Assembly: GCA_022496185.1 (NCBI GenBank)
Contig: WTXG01000155.1
Coordinates: forward strand, 1 to 64,000
DNA from: Multifurca ochricompacta
Lineage: Eukaryota; Basidiomycota; Agaricomycetes; Russulales; Russulaceae
Length of the DNA stretch: 64,000 nucleotides
Reading direction: 5' to 3'
Shown here: piece after piece, positions 1-10,568 of the stretch
Numbering within the stretch: position 1 is the stretch's first letter
How the letters are laid out: each line of letters begins with the position of its first letter
Position numbers and translations under genes: made by a program
The notes under the pieces: model-generated
Told to the model about the DNA's origin: nothing
The model's database searches: none
Seen by the model: only the letters and a program-made list of their open reading frames with translations

Positions 1-3000
1 CACAAGACGCGGCTCCTAAGGGGACTTAAACCAACAGTGAATATACTCCTCGCCCTCACGAACTGCGCACCACTCGTAAATGGTATTGGTTCCGTGAGTC
101 CTAATCTGTGTGACCCATTCGCTATGACCGGCTTATAGCATGTTCTCTTTCAGGTGTTTCCACCCGCACAGGCCATATTTTCTGCTATTGATGTCCTTCT
201 CTCTGTCCGTATCTCCCTCCCTTGCTTCAACCGATTATCTCACCTTCATTCCAAGGCATCAAAGAAGATCAGTGATGATTACGATTCTCGTACTCAACCT
301 CTTTGAATCCATGCAACGCTTTCTCATCCGCCTCAAGATTTACACTTCCCATGAGACCCCCTTACCGAGTCTATGGTCGAGATCCTCGTCAAGACGATGG
401 CGGAACTGCTCACCATTCTCGCTCTGGCGACGAAACAGATTCAACAAGGACGACTCGTGAGTGAATTACCATTTTCATGTTCCCGCGATTAAACATTTGG
501 CAGGGGCGTACGGACGGATGCTGATAGGAGATAATGAGGTCCAGGACGCCCTTCAGAAGTTGGACAAATTGACCCAGGAAGAGTCTCTCACCGTAGCGGC
601 TCACACGTTTGGTAATGTGAACAAGATATTGTGTTCGTCCTCCCTTTCATAGTAACATTATAGACAAGGAAGCTAAGGAACTCTTTGCAGATGATCACAT
701 GGACAAGAATATTCAGACATGGCTGACACCTCCTGACCCATCTACAAATCACAACATTGCGCGCAAACTATACCATGAGGGAACTGCCAAGTGGTTCGTT
801 GAAGGTGAAAGATTCAAGGAATGGAAATCGGAGGGTTCGCTTCTATGGTTAAATGGGAATGGTAGGTTGACTGGGTTATCTGGGTGCTTCTTGTTGCTGA
901 CGGTCTTTTCTTGAAAGCGGGATCTGGCAAGAGCATCCTTTGGTACGTTTGCCTAGCCTTATAGGGTATCATTAGCATTCACCTGAATGGTCAGTTCAAC
1001 CGTCGTTGAGGATGTCCGGCGTCTATGTTCTGCTGGATCTGCCTGCTTTGGGTACTTTTATTGTGACTTTCGAGACAAGGAAAAGCAAAATATCCGTGGT
1101 CTACTGTCCTCTCTCTTGATACAGTTATATCCCCAGTCAGATGCCTACCGTCCCATCGTCTCTGAATTGTACTCGAAACATGATAATGGCCGGAAGCAGC
1201 CCGACGAGAAGGTTCTTGCAGAAACTTTGAAGGCCATGCTCGTATCACCCGTTCAGGACGCGATGTACATCATCATTGATGCCCTGGACGAATGTCCCCT
1301 CACAGGAATGCCGTCTAAACGTGAGGAGGTATTGAAACTTATCAAAGACCTCGTCGACCTCCGCCTCGCAAATTTAAGGATCTGCGTTACTAGCCGCGCC
1401 GAACCAGACATTCAGTCAGCTTTTACAGAGCTGGCACATTGTCCTGTATCCCTTCATGCGGAAGGTGGGCAAAAGCGGGACATCTTCGAATATATCCACT
1501 CGACGGTCAATACGGACCCCATGATGAGGGTGTGGGAGGCGGGGAGAAAGGAACTCGTGATCAAAACGCTCTCAGAAAAGGCAAACGGAATGTAAGCTTC
1601 AACCCATAACGAATATTTATTTCGCGATCATTATTCATGTCACGGTATAGGTTTAGATGGGTTTTCTGCCAACTGGAGACATTGCGCCGCTGTCATCCGA
1701 GGAACTTCTCTTCCACGCTCGAATCACTCCCAGAAACACTGGATGAAACATATGAGGCCACTCTACGGAGGATCGACGATAATGACTGGAAATCTGCTCA
1801 TCGTCTGTTCCAATGCCTTGCATTCGCTGTTCGTCCACTCCAAGTCAAGGAGGTTGCGACGATGCTTGAATTCGATTTTGACGCTGGCATTATGCCAAAG
1901 CATGACGTAACTTGGCGAAACCCGGACTGTAACGGAGCTGTACTGTCTACATGCTCCAGCTTGGTTGTCATTGTCAATCACGTTGATGACAAAGGAGAAG
2001 AGAGTCGTGTTGTACAATTTGCGCACTTCTCTGTGCGGGAATTCCTGACCTCAGACCGGCTGGCGAGATCGACAGAAAGGCGCTACCACGTTCTCCCTAA
2101 AGAATCGCATAGAGTGCTTGCGCAGACATGCCTGAGCACGCTGCTCGGATTCGACAGCACCACCGACACTAATACTATCGAGAACTTTCCGTTGTCTCGA
2201 TATGCGGCAAAACACTGGGTGGATCACGCACGATTCGAGGATGTCTCCTTGGATGTACGAAATGGAATGGAAATGTTGTTTGACCCAGACAAGACGCACT
2301 TCCTAGTTTGGATTGGAATATATGACCATGACAAGTGGGGGAGAACAAAAGACACTTCAGTACACCCAATATACTACGCGGCCCTCTGCGGATTCCCTGG
2401 GCTGGTGGAATATCTGGGGATTAAGCAACCTGGGAGTGTGAATTCTCGAGGTGGCGATTATGATACACCGTTGAAAGCGGCATGTGTAATTGGCCAAATG
2501 GAGATGGTGAAATGGCTGCTAGACCATGGCGCTGATGTCAATGCGGAGGGCGGCGATTATGGATATGCTCTGCAGGCAGCGGCAGAGAATGGACATTTGG
2601 AGATCGTGAAATTGCTGCTAGACCATGGCGCTGATCTCAATGCGGAGGACGGCCATTTTGGATATGCTCTGCAGGCAGCGGCAAGAAATGGACATTTGGA
2701 GATCGTGAAATGGCTGCTAGACCATGGCGCTGATCTCAATGCGAAGGGCGGCCGTTTTGGATATGCTCTGCACGGAGCGGCATTCAGTGGACATTTGGAG
2801 ATGGTGAAATGGCTGCTAGACCATGGCGCTGATCTCAATGCGGAGGGTGGCCGTTTTGGATATGCTCTACAGGCAGCGGCACTCGTTGGACATTTGGAGA
2901 TGGTGAAATTGCTGCTAGACCATGGCGCTGATCTCAATGCGAAGGGTGGCCGTTATGGATATGCTCTGCAGGCAGCGGCATCCAATGGACATTTGGAGAT

Positions 3001-4132
3001 CGTGAAATGGCTGCTAGACCATGGCGCTGATCTCAATGCGAAGGGTGGCTGTTTTGGATATGCTCTGCACGCAGCGGCAGAGAATGGACATTTGGAGATC
3101 GTGAAATTGCTGCTAGATCATGGCGCTAATGTCAATGCGGAGGGCGGCCATTTTGGATATGCTCTGCAGGAAGCGGCAGACAATGGACATTTGGAGGTCG
3201 TGAAATTGCTGCTAGACCATGGCGCTGATGTCAACGCGGAGGGCGGTGATCTTGGATATGCTCTACACGCAGCGGCAGGCAATGGAGGTTTGGAGATAGT
3301 GAAATTGCTGCTAGACAATGGCGCTGATGTCAACGCGAAGGGCGGCGAGTTTGGATATGCTCTGCATGCAGCGGCAGGCACTAAAGATTTGAAGATGGTC
3401 AAATGGCTGGTAGAACATGGCGCTGATGTTAATGCGGAGGGCGGCTATTTTGGATATGCTCTGCACGTAGCGGCAGGCAATGGAGATTTGGAGATGGTGA
3501 AATGGCTGCTAGACCATGGCGCTGATTTCAATGCGAAGGGCGGCCATTTTGGATATGCTCTACACGCAGCGGCAGAGAATGGAGGTTTGGAGATGGCAAA
3601 ATGGCTGCTAGACCATGGCGCTAATGTCAATGCGGAGGGCGGCGAATTTGGATATGCTCTGCACGCAGCGGCATTCAGTGGAATTTTGGAGATCGTGAAA
3701 TTGCTGCTAGACCATGGCGCTAATGTCAATGCGGAGGGCGGCGATTTTGGGTATGCTCTGCACGCAGCGTCATTCAAAGGAGGTTTCGAGATGGCGAAAT
3801 CGCTGCTAGACCATGGTGCTGATGTCAATGCTGAGGGCGGCCATTTTGGATATGCTCTGCAGGCAGCGGCATCCAGTGGAGATTTGAAGACGGCGAAATC
3901 GCTGCTAGACCATGGCGCTGATGTCAACGCGAAGGGCGGCGAGTTTGGATATGCTCTGCACGCAGCGGCAGCTAATAGCCATTTGAAGATGGTCAAATGG
4001 CTGCTAGACCATGGTGCTGATGTCAATGCGGAGGGCGGCCGTTATAGATATGCTCTGCAGGCAGCGGCAGAAAAAGGACATGTGAAGATCGAGAAATGGT
4101 TGATCGAGCACGGTGCGAGGGTCAACGTGTAG
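1..4132 (+). pseudogene. NLR-A: Goodbye-NACHT-ankyrin receptor, 5' end outside window, N-terminal domain broken
   Basis: By alignment with the intact copy at 24612-28277, exon 1 runs to 93, exon 2 is 154-204 and exon 3 begins at 256. Exon 3 has an extra base near 290, which gives an in-frame TGA about 20 bases later. It also lacks one base near 362 and lacks the last base before the donor at about 457, so the Goodbye domain (N-terminal domain of fungal STAND proteins) cannot be read through. From the P-loop onward the gene is sound: AGSGKSIL in a 25-nt microexon near 917-941, a NACHT exon 987-1595 with Walker B IIIDALDEC, and a last exon 1637-4132 that stays open through 17 ankyrin repeats. 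A shorter NACHT-ankyrin product is conceivable. In the family the NACHT domain oligomerises on ligand recognition by the repeats; that role here is inferred. Confidence 0.85.
2456..4129 (+). repeat. Ankyrin array of NLR-A, 17 units of 99 bp
   Basis: Seventeen consecutive 33-codon units end in a diverged C-terminal unit (HGARVNV then stop). The core YAL(Q/H)AAA..GHLEIVKWLLDHGAD.NA.GG is almost invariant in DNA as well as protein. Change concentrates at unit residues 1-2 (DY, HF, RF, CF, EF, YF, RY) and 11-15. These fall at the beta-hairpin tip and the first-helix surface of an ankyrin repeat. Very high identity between units implies recent unit exchange or expansion. Confidence 0.95.
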
Positions 4133-4602
4133 AACTACAAGTAGCATCTTTTCATGGTTGTTCTAAAATTCAAGAGGACTACTTTGTATGTATGTATCTT
4201 TGCAGGATTATTGTTGTAAGGATAGCTCGGGCACTGGCTGTCCCTTGATTTCCAGTCCAGAGCCTATGCTCGTATTTCCAGACAGTTTTGTTCTATAAGA
4301 ATAACTGATACCCTTTTTCTGGCCGGAGGACTCGCATCTTCAGATTATGCGTGCTCGGCCGGGCCATTTTCCCGTTCTTTCCGGTTCCTATTGTTTGTTC
4401 TAGTTTGGATGTCTCTCTTTGAGTCACATGTCAAATTTAAAGTGCGATCTGGTCGATGGTAGGTCATCATTTCTGTTCTGTATATCACCGTCACCGTCAC
4501 CTGTCTCCCGAGTTTCCCTGTCTATAGGTGTGCTGATCTGTGATTGCCGTCTCGTCGTTTCCGTTCATCTTCAACATGGGTCAAAGGCAAAGAGGTGGAG
4601 GT
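4133..4602. other. Conserved 3' flank of NLR-A, no gene seen
   Basis: This stretch matches the 3' flanks of NLR-B (from 14140) and NLR-C (from 28278), including a short CACCGT/CATCAC microsatellite whose unit number differs between copies (about 4484-4502, 14525-14545, 28662-28690). Short ORFs here are not conserved in a coding manner. Confidence 0.6.
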
Positions 4603-5106
4603 TGATAAAACGCAGCTGATCTTAGATAAGCGCTACCTAAACAGGTAGCAATATATTTTTTTTTTTGGAACCGATTTTATTACGCGCTATCAGGATGGCA
4701 CTAAATCGCGCGGCTGCATCTACTTGACAATATAGCAACTGTGTGATATGAACAAAGAGAGGAAGCGACATCAGTTATGAGTGGTCAAAACTGCTATATT
4801 AATTAGTCTTTACTTAAACGGCAAGATAACTACAAGTAATGTCAGCTATACGCGCGGTAAAGATAATCTAAGTAGATACTCATTATGAGTGGTCAAAACT
4901 GAAGTGTAAGATACAGAAATACCGCCCTTAAATACTGTAAAAAGAGTGCTGAGCTATGGTCATAAGTATTGTATCTATTATCTTAATAATAAATGAATGG
5001 AATGTCAGTAAGTATATTATAGTGTCCTCTTAAGTCCGTCTTGCACTGGCAACTCCGGTCACCTCTGATCCGGTCCGGCCTACCCTGATCCGGTCCCGGC
5101 TCATCA
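4603..5106 (+). repeat. LTR-like element, same family as the solo LTR at 21649, with LINE tail inside
   Basis: It starts TGATAAAACG, ends CCGGCTCATCA, and shares blocks such as TAGATAAGCGCTACC, AACTGTGTGATAT and CTTAAATACT with the solo LTRs at 21649-22056 and 36152-36509. The stretch is absent at the matching place in units B and C, so it is an insertion in A. No clean 5-bp target duplication is visible. A poly-T-led LINE fragment interrupts it at about 4659-4740. A related, more decayed piece lies at about 58100-58303. Confidence 0.55.
4659..4740 (-). mobile_element. 3' tail of a non-LTR retrotransposon (short 5'-truncated copy)
   Basis: A T run is followed by a TTTATTACGCGC and AAATCGCGCGGCT block. 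On the minus strand this reads as a conserved 3' UTR with an AATAAA signal and a poly-A tail. The same block recurs at 5141, 20212, 34698 and 61097. No coding part is left in this copy. Confidence 0.6.
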
Positions 5107-5140
5107 GGGGGCGCAGGGGGTTGGCTAGAGTTTGTTTTGT

Positions 5141-5300
5141 TTTGTATTTTTTGAAATCAAATCGAGTTTATTACGCGCTATCAGGATGGCACCAAATCGC
5201 GCGGCTACATCTACATGATAATGTAACTACTGTGGGTGAACAGAGAGTGGAATCCATGAAAGTCATAGTGTAAAAACCCTTGAGGGAAAAGACAGTGTAG
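5141..5300 (-). mobile_element. 3' tail of the same non-LTR retrotransposon family
   Basis: After a T run this copy has TTTATTACGCGC, the AAATCGCGCGGCT block and then the downstream ACCCTTGAGGGAAAA block, which pairs with ACCCCTTGGTAGGGGAAA in the copies at 20212 and 34698. It is absent from the corresponding sites in units B and C. Confidence 0.6.
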
Positions 5301-5589
5301 GCTAATGAAGTGTGTGGGGTTGGCTACAGTGGGGGGTCATCTCTCGACCAACCATACGTATCATTGGTTTTTTTATCCGTGTGCGCCGGACAAGTATTAA
5401 CAATTTTACTATTCAGTTTTGACCACGATTCGATTAGTTTTGCCACGCTACCTGACTACTTCAGCTGCGCTCAAGAAGAAAGTTTTTCAATACAACGCCA
5501 CTAGATCCGAGGATGATTCGCATCATTCATCTTGATTCCAAACCCGAGAATTAAACTACGCGCTGGGCTTGGTTCCATAATGGATGGGT

Positions 5590-6012
5590 CTAACGCACTC
5601 ACACGTTTTATGGAATTTTTTCCCACTGGTAAGCCCTTTGTGCTTCCTGGAGTTGGGGGGGTTAGGGACTCGTGCTTAAGTTGCCAATACAGAACATCCG
5701 AAAGTGCTAGCATTCCCGATCCATCCGGGCGCTATTCTCACAGAGCTCTCGAAAGCGACTGGTTACCCAGCTGAGCCGTTTAATGACACTGTTGGATTAG
5801 CGTCCGCTTATATATTACACTTGGCTGCTGGAAATGCGGACTGGTTGAACGGGCGGTACTTACCCTCTTGCTGCTCTGAATTGGTTGGGCTGATGATCGT
5901 CATACAAAGGTACTCTTCTGCTTGCTGGGATATCACGGAACTAGAACTGGATTGGAAGGAAAAGGCGTTGGAGAAGGGTGCGCTAGTTAATAAGTTGTAT
6001 CTCCCCCAATGA
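5590..6012 (+). pseudogene. SDR-A: 3' half of a short-chain dehydrogenase gene
   Basis: Only the end of the gene survives: ALTRFMEF (just after the YxxxK region in copy B), an intron from about 5629, then an exon reading LAFPIHPGAILTELSK, FNDTVGLASAYILHLAAG and NADWLNGRY, another short intron, and CWDITELELDWKEKALEKGA up to the stop at 6010-6012. Relative to copy B about 1.2 kb carrying the Rossmann-fold half is missing; the join lies near 5580. The fragment has no start, so it is a remnant. Confidence 0.75.
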
Positions 6013-6169
6013 ATAGGTGGGGGTGGATGTGGATGAATGCGTGTTTATGCGTTTAAATGCGACCATATGATATGGGTGGATTATATGCAGTATATAGTAT
6101 TAATCACGTGATGTGTGATGTGTGACTGAATAATTTAATTGAAATTGAATGACAATCAATGACATCACA

Positions 6170-6545
6170 CTGTTTGCTTAACCCCCAGTTCCTGAAGCTC
6201 AAGTGGCATCATCGTCCGTCTCTGGTTTATTTATATAGACATAGATGTGGAACAGGCATGGCGCAGGCTTGTACTTAGATGCTATACTACTTTCTATCTC
6301 ACCATGTTAGATGCAGAGGCTTAGATGCAGTCAATAGTGCAATAGCAACTGCTTTATTTATAGCAGCTATACAGTGCTCTATATCGGCTACTAAATTATA
6401 CGAGCACATGTGATTTGATCACATGCCCGACCTTAGATGTATATCGAAATTAATTGCGAACACGTGATCAAAAATGTTGGACCGCTATCCCGGTATCTCT
6501 GTACCAGTATTCTGGTTCAACATTTACTAGCATCAGGACAGTTAC
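6170..6545 (+). repeat. Dispersed repeat copy A (TAGATGCAG / CACGTGATC family)
   Basis: An AT-rich block with GACATAGATGTGGAAC, repeated TAGATGCAG, TTTATAGCAGCTATACAG, and a closing part CCGCTATCCCGGTATC then GGTTCAACATTTAC. Copies are at 16735-17150 and 31605-32000. A diverged copy lies in the opposite direction at 36541-36810 and a fragment at 61027-61093, so it is a mobile or formerly mobile repeat. No coding capacity or clear termini were found. Confidence 0.6.
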
Positions 6546-8860
6546 TTGCGCAACTATTGTGTTTTCGCCTGGGCCATCAGGAACCTTCCCAGATGTCTGT
6601 AGTCACCCCTTGTGCATGCTCTCTTTGGCCCTGAGAAAGGGCTGTTGCTCTTTCACTGCCACGTCACGTCATCTTCAGCTATGTGTTCATTGTGAATGTG
6701 TACACATGCGATTACCACCCAGGGACCTTGTTACGTCTGAGTTCAGTGTCGAGATTATCGACGAAGTCCGGGTGATGAGATGTCAAAGCAAAGACTGGAT
6801 TCCTGAGATATAAGGTCTTGTAGGTACAAGAGCTCGAAACTATAGAATATAAGCTTGACTGTGGCAGCTTAAATAGATAAGACAAGATGGGAATGATGTA
6901 TATAGTAGTGACGTCATATGCGTTCAAACACTGCTATGAACATTGAGGCAAGTGGAGAACATGGAGTAGGAAAAGAGAAAAGAAAAGGTAGAATACAATG
7001 ATATCATAGTGAAGCGTAACAGACCTGCTGGACGAAGACTATTCTTTTGCTGCTCCACACACTCCAGAGCCTCTCCCGTTCTTCTGCTTCTGCCCCCGGT
7101 TGGAATACTTGGTAGCTCGGTGCGCTCGGTATCTCCCATCTTCTAAATACTTGCCCCCCTCCTCCTGTTTTCTTTTTCTTCTCTATTGTCTTGTCTCGAG
7201 TCCACAACCTTTGCTGCACCACACCACAAATTCCCCTGACACTGTGTCTGCTACATCTGTCCTTTGTCCTTGCTCTTTCAAGCTTTCCTTTTCCCGTTTA
7301 TTCTAATTACACTACAACTTGGGTCGGGTAGGGAGATAGCATCTCCATTGAAGGATGAATGAATGGCTAGGATATCTAATTGTCACCCACAGCGAGGTGT
7401 GTCGGGTCAAAGTCAGTTCAAAGGCAAAAAATGAGTTGTTCGCTGATCGTGGTGCAGGATAGTAAGAACCAGAAAACTAGACTTGAGGTCTAGTCCAAGT
7501 CGCAACCAGTTCTTGTACCTAAAGCTACTGGTAAAAGGAAGATTCGGAAATGGGATGTGAAAGAAGGGTCAGCGGAGTGTCGCCATGATTGTGGTGGAAG
7601 CACACTGAGATAAGGATGACGAACTTTTGTGTCCTAATGACAGGACTGCTAAGAAGTAGGGTGTAGGTTGTAGGTTCTTCCAGTCCAATCTCGTCAGCGA
7701 TACACTCAGATCTTCCCTGGGATGCACCAACAGCAGATTCAGTTGCTGCTATTCCAATATAAGGATAGCTCAGGCACTAGCCGTCACTTCATTTCCGGAC
7801 CGGACCAAACATCACCACACAGGTTGTAGCGAGTTTCATATCTGTGCATACACTCTTCCTACTCCTACTCAGGCGTACCTCGTTCGTTCTGACGGGCACA
7901 GTATGGGCTACATGCTTCTGGCAGCAGCAGCATTGGCACTACCACCTATCCCATCCATTCATAGCAAAAACATATCAAAGTCCACTCTCTCTGCCTTATG
8001 GATAGTGTTCTTGACGACGCTCACCATGCAGCCTGCTCAACCTCATGCATCGTCTCCTCGTTTCCTTCGTCACCGTCACCTTCTTTATTATATCTCATCC
8101 CACCTGCGCGGTCGTTCTTTGTCATTCCACACAACAACTTTGTCTTTTGCCTGAACACTCGGTGAGCCACCTAGGATCGCATTTGTCCGCTGTGCTCTGC
8201 CTCAAACCTCACTTGACTCATTGTGCCATTCCTGCGATTGGTAAGAATGATGGTATTGGCTGTGATGTCACTTGGGCCTGCGCGATGTCATGATTGAATG
8301 AAGGAAAAGATGTTATGTTATCACCGGATCTTTGTTTAATTCGACTACCTTTCTGCTCATGTCACTTAGAACCAATTGTCTTCATTATTTCTTTCGCCTT
8401 TCCCGCCCGCGCATGGCTCTTTGTTTTTCTATGCCACCTTACTTAGACTGTTTTGTGTACATTAAGGACCTGTGTTTGGCCATGGAATATACTACTGCAG
8501 CCGATGGCGATCAGATGACCTTCAGCATAGACCATCACCTGACTAGTCTATCGCAATGAAGCCGGATTAGGTCTAGCAGAGAGACCTTCCCTTGTATTCG
8601 TCTCGGACGGTCTAAACCTACATCGTATCACACTTTTTCCCTCCGGGGTTTTTTCCTTCAGGGGCTTTGCCCTCTCAGCATCCAGTAGTTACTAGGGGAT
8701 CCATTGTACTAGTAACCGCGCGACTTAACAAGCACAAAAATATAACAAAACATCAGCCCCCTCTCCAAGCAAAGGGCCCATGCGAGTATAGATCCCAGTA
8801 CTTGCACTTGGTACGGCCTCTAAATCCAAGTTCTAGGAATGCACTCAGACAAAATTGACA
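6546..8860. other. Gene-poor interval of unit A
   Basis: 6546-7310 matches 17160-17640 and 32010-32490; 7320-7690 matches 32500-32905; 7690-8690 matches 20730-21650 and 35217-36150. At about 7690 unit A jumps over 2.3 kb that hold the USP remnant and LINE tail in B and C. Several ORFs of 60-120 codons occur, but substitutions among the three copies do not look protein-conserving. I see no recognisable gene. Confidence 0.55.
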
Positions 8861-8862
8861 TG

Positions 8863-10023
8863 ATCATGTTCATTATCAACGACTGTACACAGGACATGAC
8901 CGAAATCGTGGAACAAAGCGCTAGAAGCGGGATTTTCGCACCTCGACACAGCCGCTAGTGCGTTTGGATCTTTTTATTTTTTTGCATTTCGCGTCCAGAG
9001 CTAAGTGGGGATGGGGGGATTTTCTTTTTTGGAACAAAAGATAAAAACAGTCTACGCGAACGAGCAGTTCATCGGCAAGGCGACACGGGAGAGCGGGCTT
9101 GGGCGAGAGGATGTTTGGGCCACGACCAAGTATGATGATGGTGTGGTGTCGGAGGAAGTACATTCTAGTTTCCAAAAGGTACGAGTACCGTTTCATATCC
9201 TCACACATACCCCTTTGAGCTGACCAATCCCAATCAACCTGCCGGCGCCCCCCCTCCATTTTCTAGTTGGGATTAAACATCTCTTGTTCATGGACCATGG
9301 AGTGTTGAAAACGATGACTTTGAGGGACTTTGGGAAGAGATGAACAAAGTGAAGCATGCTGGGCTTGCCAAGTGGGTTTCTCTTTTGTTTCTAGGAGATC
9401 TAGCCCCCCTCATCTCTCGTATTCTCGTACGTGTGCGCGCACGTGGTAGGAGTATTGGGGTTGGCAATTTTACCCTGGATCTATTACAGTGCATCGTCAA
9501 GACGGGAAAGAGGGTCCCTGCTGTGAACCAGGTGCGGGAGAGAGGGAGGAAGTGACACAATTCCTGCTTCATCCGTACAATTACGCTTCGTGGAAGGATG
9601 TGCTGGAGTTTTTGCCGAAGCGTGGGATCCTGACCGAGGCCTACGGCAGCCTCGCGTGAGTTTCCGACTCCCCCTTTCCCTTCCTGGTTCTGCCAAGTAA
9701 CGACAAACGGGGTTTTTTTTATTTGGAAGTTCTATTGCAACATTTCCTGGTGGACTCATCGACCCCACACTCGCTAGGATCGCAGCTAGGATCGGAGGTA
9801 TATTGGCTCAGGTGATCTTCACGTGGGCGCACTCGATGGGAGGCACACCCGATGAGACGAGTACCTATCCATCCTTCAACTAGCGGAACTCACACCCGAA
9901 GAAATAGTTGCTATCGACGAAGCTGGCGCTAAAGGTTCCACATCGTCTGCTTGTCGGGACCGGAAGCTAGGCTCGGATGTGCCGGTCGGAGTTCGTCGAG
10001 GTGTAGGTGTAGGTGTGATGTGA
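8863..10023 (+). pseudogene. AKR-1: aldo-keto reductase, frameshifted
   Basis: Pieces of an NAD(P)H-dependent aldo-keto reductase lie in order, separated by short introns: GFSHLDTAAS (shifted by an extra A at about 8911), YANEQFIGKATRESGLG and WATTKYDDG near 9055-9140, LVHGPWS near 9275, EEMNKVKHAGLAK at 9340-9370, GVGNF then LLQCIVKTGKRVP, HPYNYASWKDVLEF near 9575, TEAYGSLA at 9655, AQVIFTWAHS near 9805, and ELTPEEIVAIDEAGAKG at 9888-9935. Asp, Tyr, Lys and His of the catalytic tetrad are all represented. The 5' shift and a second frame break before the last segment argue for a pseudogene. It lies about 550 bp upstream of NLR-B on the same strand. Confidence 0.75.
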
Positions 10024-10568
10024 AGCAGGCTTGGGATCGTACTAGTCGTGTTTTTGTTTGTGTTTGCTGTCATGCACGGAAGTTCGTGGGGCTTTGCTTG
10101 CCGTCGCACGGCTGTGCCTTCATTAGAAGGGGAATGAGCAGAACGCCCTACTGGGGCCTTAGTAGTATTAGACTGGTTGTGTTGTTAGATCAGCCATTTG
10201 TAGTTGAATAGATACTCAGTCAAACTTTGAGAATGTGCTTGTGAGCAAGGCGAGCCGAATGATCGATATCGGACAAGTTTTACACAATGTTTCTGAAAGG
10301 GAACGTGTCATAATGCAGCAATTGATCTCTCTCTCGATCCTTGTGCCTTGATCATCTAGTATTAGGGCTGAGGAAATACCACTCATGGCCCGTTCTGGTG
10401 CCGCTTCTGCAACGCTCAGTCCACTGGTCCTCCAAGATGCGGTATCTATGTTGCATTTTGTCACCTCTACATCCCAGCGTCTATCTTCGTTTTAGGCGTC
10501 TATCTATACATAATCCATCGATAACCATCCGCCGCCTTTTACTCTTCCCCATAACCCAGTCTAGCTTC
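10024..10568. promoter_or_regulatory. AKR-NLR intergenic region, candidate promoter of NLR-B
   Basis: The 545 bp between AKR-1 and NLR-B are almost identical to 24074-24611 before NLR-C. An AT-rich CTATACATAATCC lies about 65 bp before the start codon and could serve as a TATA-like element. No experimental or motif-strength evidence is available, and no ORF of interest lies here. Confidence 0.35.

Noticed and set aside
2557..4026. Long minus-strand ORFs across the ankyrin arrays (for example 3445-4026 and 2557-2937).
   Set aside because: They are shadow frames of the 99-bp repeats, which are open by periodicity on both strands.
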